From contig JAGQRA010000329.1 of the NCBI GenBank assembly GCA_020425885.1, positions 1 through 9,469 of the forward strand: 9,469 nucleotides of DNA, given 5' to 3'. This DNA comes from Planctomycetota bacterium (GTDB lineage: Bacteria > Planctomycetota > UBA1135 > UBA2386). Below the pieces are notes generated by a model that saw only the letters and a program-made list of their open reading frames with translations, was not told the DNA's origin and made no database searches. This document shows positions 6,875 to 9,469 of this stretch, one piece after another; within the stretch, counting starts at the first letter, position 1, and every line of letters starts with the position of its first letter. A program made the position numbers and the translations under genes.

Positions 6875-6902
6875 TTGTCGTTTGCCCTCCGGAACATAGA
6901 CT
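6875..6902 (+). promoter_or_regulatory. Possible sigma70-type promoter for the small-ORF/nucleotidyltransferase pair
   Basis: TTGTCG (6875-6880, 4 of 6 matches to TTGACA) and TAGACT (6897-6902, 4 of 6 to TATAAT) are separated by 16 bases. The predicted transcription start would fall at or very near ATG 6909, which would make the first gene leaderless. This fits the absence of a good ribosome binding site there. The call is weak, resting on two partial matches in GC-rich DNA. Confidence 0.35.
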
Positions 6903-6908
6903 TTCACC

Positions 6909-7133
6909 ATGGGCCCCGACTCCGACGATCGCCGGCGCAGGATGACCGGACGACTCGTTCGACCTGGTGAGGATCGCGATGCGTTCGACGACGAGTTCTG
7001 GCGCGCCATGACCGGCGAACAGCGCGTCGAGGCGTTGTGGGGCATGGTGCGCGACTACCTGGTGATGCAGGGTGGAGATCCCGATGACGAACCGCGACTT
7101 CAGAGATCTGTTGGCCGCATTCTTCGCCCATGA
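6909..7133 (+). CDS. Small protein preceding a nucleotidyltransferase (antitoxin-like position)
   Basis: A 74-residue, charged, soluble protein: a basic start (DDRRRRMTGRL), then PGEDRDAFDDEFWRAMTGEQ, a helix (VEALWGMVRDYLVMQ), an acidic GDPDDE and the terminal EPRLQRSVGRILR. The EFW...MT..QRVE.....R and PRLQR pieces resemble small proteins I know to occur next to nucleotidyltransferase-like genes; no function is established for them that I can name. Its last 50 bp overlap the nucleotidyltransferase gene, implying coupled expression. The order (small gene first, enzyme second, overlapping) is common in toxin-antitoxin modules, but this is inference. Met12 (6942) is an alternative start, with no better ribosome site. 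Confidence 0.72.
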   Translation: MGPDSDDRRRRMTGRLVRPGEDRDAFDDEFWRAMTGEQRVEALWGMVRDYLVMQGGDPDDEPRLQRSVGRILRP

Positions 7134-7536
7134 GGTCCGCTTCCTGATCGTCGGTGGCTATGCCGTCAGCTTCCACGCACGACCACGGTTCACGAAGGAC
7201 CTCGACGTCTGGGTGGAACCAACGGCCACGAACGCGGCACGCGTCATGGCGGCGCTCACCGACTTCGGGGCGCCGTTGCAGGCGCACGGAGTGACCGTGC
7301 ACGACTTCGCGACGTCCGGCGCGGTCTATCAGCTCGGCATGCCGCCGAACCGCGTCGATATCCTGACGGCGGTCGAAGGTCTCGAGTTCGCGCCCTGCCA
7401 TGAGCGGCGGGCCGCGGCGCGGTTCGCCGACGTCGAGGTCGCCTACGTCTCGCGTCAGGATCTGATCGTGAACAAGCGCGCCGTCGCGCGACCGCAGGAC
7501 CGCATCGATGCCGACGAGCTCGAGCGGCTCGGCTGA
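7084..7536 (+). CDS. Nucleotidyltransferase-fold protein (AbiEii/DUF6036-like)
   Basis: A 150-residue minimal nucleotidyltransferase. FLIVGGYAVSFHARPRFTKD contains the Gly24-Gly25 pair, and KDLDVWV gives the DxD acids Asp39 and Asp41. RVDILTAVEG supplies the third acid, Asp92. The C-terminal VSRQDLIVNKRAVARPQDRI matches the D-L-I..K....R..D pattern of the family. Such proteins transfer an NMP from an NTP to a protein, RNA or small molecule; some act as toxins (AbiEii, MenT type). Start choice: ATG 7084 has GGAG six bases upstream. An in-frame GTG at 7072 would add four residues and lose that spacing. It overlaps the 74-residue gene by 50 bp and probably forms one unit with it. The substrate is unknown. 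Confidence 0.85.
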   Translation: MTNRDFRDLLAAFFAHEVRFLIVGGYAVSFHARPRFTKDLDVWVEPTATNAARVMAALTDFGAPLQAHGVTVHDFATSGAVYQLGMPPNRVDILTAVEGLEFAPCHERRAAARFADVEVAYVSRQDLIVNKRAVARPQDRIDADELERLG

Positions 7537-7603
7537 CACACCGCGCCGAGGCCGCTGTCGGCAATCACGAATAGACCCGATGAGGTAGGGTAAGCGGCGG
7601 CCC

Positions 7604-8458
7604 ATGAACGTCCCCACAGTCCTCGCTTCCGTGCTGCTCGCCGCCGGCGCAGCGGTCGTCGTCACCACGTTCACGAGTTCCGCGGTCGAGTTGCCGCCAC
7701 CCGATTCGGGCATGGCCGCGCAGGAGGCGGCGGCCTTGCGGTCCGAGATCGCCGAGCTCCGGCAGCAGCTGGCGGCCATCGCCGCCACGCCGAGCCAGGC
7801 GTCGGTCGGCCACGAACGCGTCGCGGTGCCGAGCCTGTCGAACGAGCCGGTGGCGGTGGCCGTCGAGGCCTACCTGCGGCAGCGTGCGAGCGATGGCGGC
7901 GCCGGCCAGGATGCTTCGCCGGTCGAGACCGAGGAGCTCGAGGCCGTGTTCGCGAGGTTGACCGGCACCAACTTCTGGGAGAACTCGGACCGCTGGAAGG
8001 AGGTCCTCGCCGCCGGCCGCATGGACGAGGTCATCGAGCGCTTCGAAGCCGAGGCCAAGGCGTTCCCGAACGATCCCGAGAAGCAGATGGCGCTCGCCAA
8101 CGCCTACCTCGCCTACGTGCAGATGGACCAGTCCAAGTACCAGTTCTCGATCAAGGCCGACGAGACCTTCGACAAGGTGCTGGCCCTCGACGAGCGGCAC
8201 TGGGGGGCGCGCTTCAGCAAGGCGGTGAGCTACACCTTCTGGCCGGAGTTCCTCGGCAAGCGCAAGGAGGCGATCTCGCACTTCGAGACGCTGGTCGAGC
8301 AGCAGGAGTCGATGCCGGTGCAGGGGCCCGACTACCAGACCTACCTCTTCCTCGGCAACCTGCTCGAGGGGTCCGAGCCGGAGCGGGCACGCGGGATCTG
8401 GCAGCGCGGCCTCGACCGCCATCCCTCGAACAAGGAACTGCTCGAGCTCGGCCGCTGA
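7604..8458 (+). CDS. Membrane-anchored coiled-coil/TPR protein
   Basis: A 284-residue protein. The N-terminus (about 4-25, VLASVLLAAGAAVVVTTF) is a single hydrophobic helix without charged residues, acting as a signal anchor or uncleaved signal. A short coiled coil (about 38-60, AALRSEIAELRQQLAAI) and a linker rich in Ala/Val/Ser come next. From ~108 the chain is helical with TPR-like repeats: MDEVIERFEAEAKAFPNDPE, then MALANAYLAY, DETFDKVLALDERHWGARF, and KEAISHFETLVEQQ. The layout points to a scaffold outside the cytoplasm that binds proteins; no enzyme motif is present. The start is the first ATG; a GAGGTAGGG stretch lies somewhat far (about 13 bases) upstream. It is convergent with the AlkD-like gene, 6 bp apart. 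Its partner is unknown. Confidence 0.83.
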   Translation: MNVPTVLASVLLAAGAAVVVTTFTSSAVELPPPDSGMAAQEAAALRSEIAELRQQLAAIAATPSQASVGHERVAVPSLSNEPVAVAVEAYLRQRASDGGAGQDASPVETEELEAVFARLTGTNFWENSDRWKEVLAAGRMDEVIERFEAEAKAFPNDPEKQMALANAYLAYVQMDQSKYQFSIKADETFDKVLALDERHWGARFSKAVSYTFWPEFLGKRKEAISHFETLVEQQESMPVQGPDYQTYLFLGNLLEGSEPERARGIWQRGLDRHPSNKELLELGR

Positions 8459-8469
8459 GCCGGGTCAGC
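8454..8469. terminator. Tiny hairpin formed by two convergent stop codons
   Basis: GCTGA (8454-8458) pairs with TCAGC (8465-8469) across a 6-base loop. Each arm contains the TGA stop of one of the two convergent genes. The 5-bp stem is too weak to be a confident terminator, and no other terminator fits in the 6-bp gap. Confidence 0.25.
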
Positions 8470-9262
8470 TCGTCTTCTTCGCGGCCTTCTTTGCCGGCTT
8501 CTTCGCGACGGTCTTCTTGGCCGCCTTCTTCGCCGCGGCCTTCTTCTTCACCGCCGGCTTGCCGGCCGAGGCCGCGGCCTTCTTGCTCGCCTTCTTCTTC
8601 GGCTTCGGCGCGCGGATCTTGCGGCCGTGGCGCGCGGCCAGTTCTCGGACCGCGTCGTCGTGCACGTTGGCGATCGCGGCCAGCACCTCGTCGATCGTCT
8701 GCAGGACGTCGGCATCGCCGGTCTGAAACAGCGGATCGACGATGTCGACGAAGCGCTCGAACGCGGTCTCGTCGGCCAGCAGCGGCTCGCGGCAGGCGCG
8801 GACGGCGGCGCGGCGCAGCCTGACGTCGGCGTGGCCGGCGAGGCGGCGCAGGTCCTTCCACAGCTTCTTGTTCTTCGTCGCCAGCACGCCGAGGACGTCG
8901 CTCGCCAGGGTCTCGGCCACCGGCTCGGTGTCGCACTTCTTGAGCAGACCCTCGACGAACGGCAGGTCGTGCGGCTCGAGCAGCGAGGCGCGGCTGGCGA
9001 GAATGCGGATGCCGACGGCCTGCAGTTCGTGGACGTTGCTCTGCCACAGCGTGCGCACGAACGCGGTCATCTGGGCGCGCCCCATCTCCGGGTAGGTCGT
9101 GACGAGGTCGCTGGCGGCCGCGTCGATCTCCTTCGGCGCGGCGCCCAGGAACGCGGCGTTGCCACCGAGTTCGGCCTGCCGTCGGGCGGCGGATTCGGGA
9201 GAGCCGGCCTCGGTCAGCCGGATCCGGAGCAGCGACATCTCGCGTCCGAAGTTCATGCTCAT
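8465..9262 (-). CDS. AlkD-like HEAT-repeat protein with histone H1-like Lys/Ala tail
   Basis: A 265-residue protein. Residues ~35-212 look like the HEAT-repeat fold of the DNA alkylation repair (AlkD, PF08713) family: FLGAAPKEIDAAASDL, RTLWQSNVHELQAVGIRIL (70-88), VAETLASDVLGVL and ADVRLRRAAVRACREP (146-160). AlkD enzymes are DNA glycosylases for N3/N7-alkyl purines. In my by-eye alignment the catalytic Asp falls on Glu117, the paired Trp is absent, and the Trp before the RR-A motif is Val147, so glycosylase activity is doubtful. Residues 215-265 form a disordered tail with 21 lysines in 51 residues, in AKKA/KKAA units like histone H1, and should bind DNA. Start: ATG 9262 has a strong GGAGG 8 bases upstream. 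It overlaps the CBS-domain gene's stop by 4 bp (ATGA). Confidence 0.75.
   Translation of the reverse strand: MSMNFGREMSLLRIRLTEAGSPESAARRQAELGGNAAFLGAAPKEIDAAASDLVTTYPEMGRAQMTAFVRTLWQSNVHELQAVGIRILASRASLLEPHDLPFVEGLLKKCDTEPVAETLASDVLGVLATKNKKLWKDLRRLAGHADVRLRRAAVRACREPLLADETAFERFVDIVDPLFQTGDADVLQTIDEVLAAIANVHDDAVRELAARHGRKIRAPKPKKKASKKAAASAGKPAVKKKAAAKKAAKKTVAKKPAKKAAKKTS
8466..8620 (-). repeat. Low-complexity DNA encoding the Lys/Ala tail
   Basis: This segment is built of imperfect GCC-AAG-AAG-type units (read on the - strand), seen on the + strand as recurring CTTCTTCGCGG and CCTTCTTC blocks. The units are codon-phased, so gain or loss of blocks would lengthen or shorten the basic tail without a frameshift. 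Length variation between strains is to be expected. Confidence 0.6.
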
Positions 9263-9469
9263 ACGGAAGGCCTCCGGGTCAGGTGCTCGATGAGGTCGAG
9301 TTTGGTGAGGATGCCGAGCACGGCTCGGGATTCGTCGACGACGAGCGCGACCTCGCCGCGCTCGAAGATGCGCGGCAGTTCGCTCGTCGGCGCGTGCGGT
9401 GCGATGGTCGAGACCTTGCGCACCATGGCCTCGGCGATCGAAGTGTCGGCCGAGGCCTTGCCGTCGACC
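9259..9469 (-). CDS. CBS-domain protein, 3' end only (possible cystathionine beta-synthase)
   Basis: Only the last 69 residues are in the window; the gene starts beyond the right edge. They form most of a CBS domain: EAMVRKVSTIAPHAPTSEL, then IFERGEVALVVDE, and the hallmark VLGILTKLDLIEHL near the end. CBS pairs bind adenosyl ligands and regulate attached enzymes. The C-terminal placement and the TKLDLIEHL ending are like bacterial cystathionine beta-synthase/cysteine synthase proteins (PLP-dependent transsulfuration), but the enzymatic part is out of sight. Other CBS proteins remain possible. The TGA stop overlaps the start of the AlkD-like gene (ATGA), and that gene's GGAGG site lies inside this coding sequence, so the two are translationally coupled. 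Confidence 0.8.
   Translation of the reverse strand, partial: VDGKASADTSIAEAMVRKVSTIAPHAPTSELPRIFERGEVALVVDESRAVLGILTKLDLIEHLTRRPSV

Larger units (their letters stand above)
6692..6908. other. Divergent intergenic spacer
   Basis: A 217-bp gap between the divergent 151-residue hypothetical gene and the small-ORF/nucleotidyltransferase pair. It holds a 10-bp inverted repeat, a possible promoter, and (on the - strand) a continuation of the open frame of the hypothetical gene. No credible complete gene is seen here; short frames on both strands look like shadows. Confidence 0.6.

Noticed and set aside
6509..6970. 153-codon + strand open frame across the divergent spacer
   Set aside because: It is antisense to the better-supported hypothetical gene and overlaps the small ORF out of frame; the translation looks random.
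7565..8422. 285-codon - strand open frame opposite the TPR protein
   Set aside because: The + strand has a signal anchor, coiled coil and TPR pattern; the antisense reads as a repetitive Leu/Val/Arg shadow.
8466..8620. CRISPR-like or tandem repeat array
   Set aside because: The repeats are codon-phased, imperfect and short, and encode the Lys/Ala tail; there are no spacers.
8214..9047. 277-codon - strand open frame within the AlkD-like gene
   Set aside because: A frameshifted shadow of the AlkD-like gene: extremely Arg-rich, without motifs.

Overview
This is a GC-rich window (roughly 70% by eye) with densely packed genes and almost no non-coding space outside two short stretches. The type IV pilin-like protein is of a kind I associate with Planctomycetota: a short leader, FTLIELMIVVAII, then a secreted domain with a CYAWP-like segment. 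Together with the many TPR proteins and the lysine/alanine-rich basic tail, this suggests a planctomycete or a similar environmental bacterium. That assignment is an inference; no marker gene is present.

Left part (1-5370, + strand): the 3' end of a TPR protein, then a type IV pilin-like gene closed by two strong hairpins. Next come three genes that probably form one coupled unit, joined by two 4-bp GTGA stop/start overlaps: a GT2 polyprenyl-phosphate sugar synthase-like enzyme with C-terminal membrane helices, a soluble GT-B glycosyltransferase, and a multi-spanning GT-C protein with a C-terminal TPR domain that resembles eukaryotic TMTC O-mannosyltransferases. The simplest reading is a small lipid-linked glycosylation module: the GT2 charges a polyprenyl carrier and the GT-C enzyme uses the carrier on the far side of the membrane. 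The neighbouring pilin is a candidate acceptor, but this is a hypothesis from proximity.

Middle part (5392-7536): a complete TatD-family metal-dependent nuclease on the - strand, then what looks like a small accessory patch with lower GC by eye. The patch holds a hypothetical 151-residue protein (- strand), a 217-bp divergent spacer with a 10-bp inverted repeat and a possible promoter, and a two-gene overlapping unit. That unit is a 74-residue small protein followed by a 150-residue nucleotidyltransferase-fold protein with all three expected acidic residues, an arrangement like toxin-antitoxin modules.

Right part (7604-9469): a membrane-anchored coiled-coil/TPR protein (+), convergent with a two-gene - strand unit. 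The first gene of that unit (cut by the window edge) ends in a CBS domain. It overlaps by 4 bp (ATGA) an AlkD-like HEAT-repeat protein that lacks the usual catalytic residues as I align it and carries a histone H1-like Lys/Ala tail.

The most interesting points are the pilin plus DPM1-like/TMTC-like cassette, the tailed and apparently non-catalytic AlkD-like protein, and the small-ORF/nucleotidyltransferase pair. I saw no tRNA, rRNA, CRISPR array or insertion sequence.
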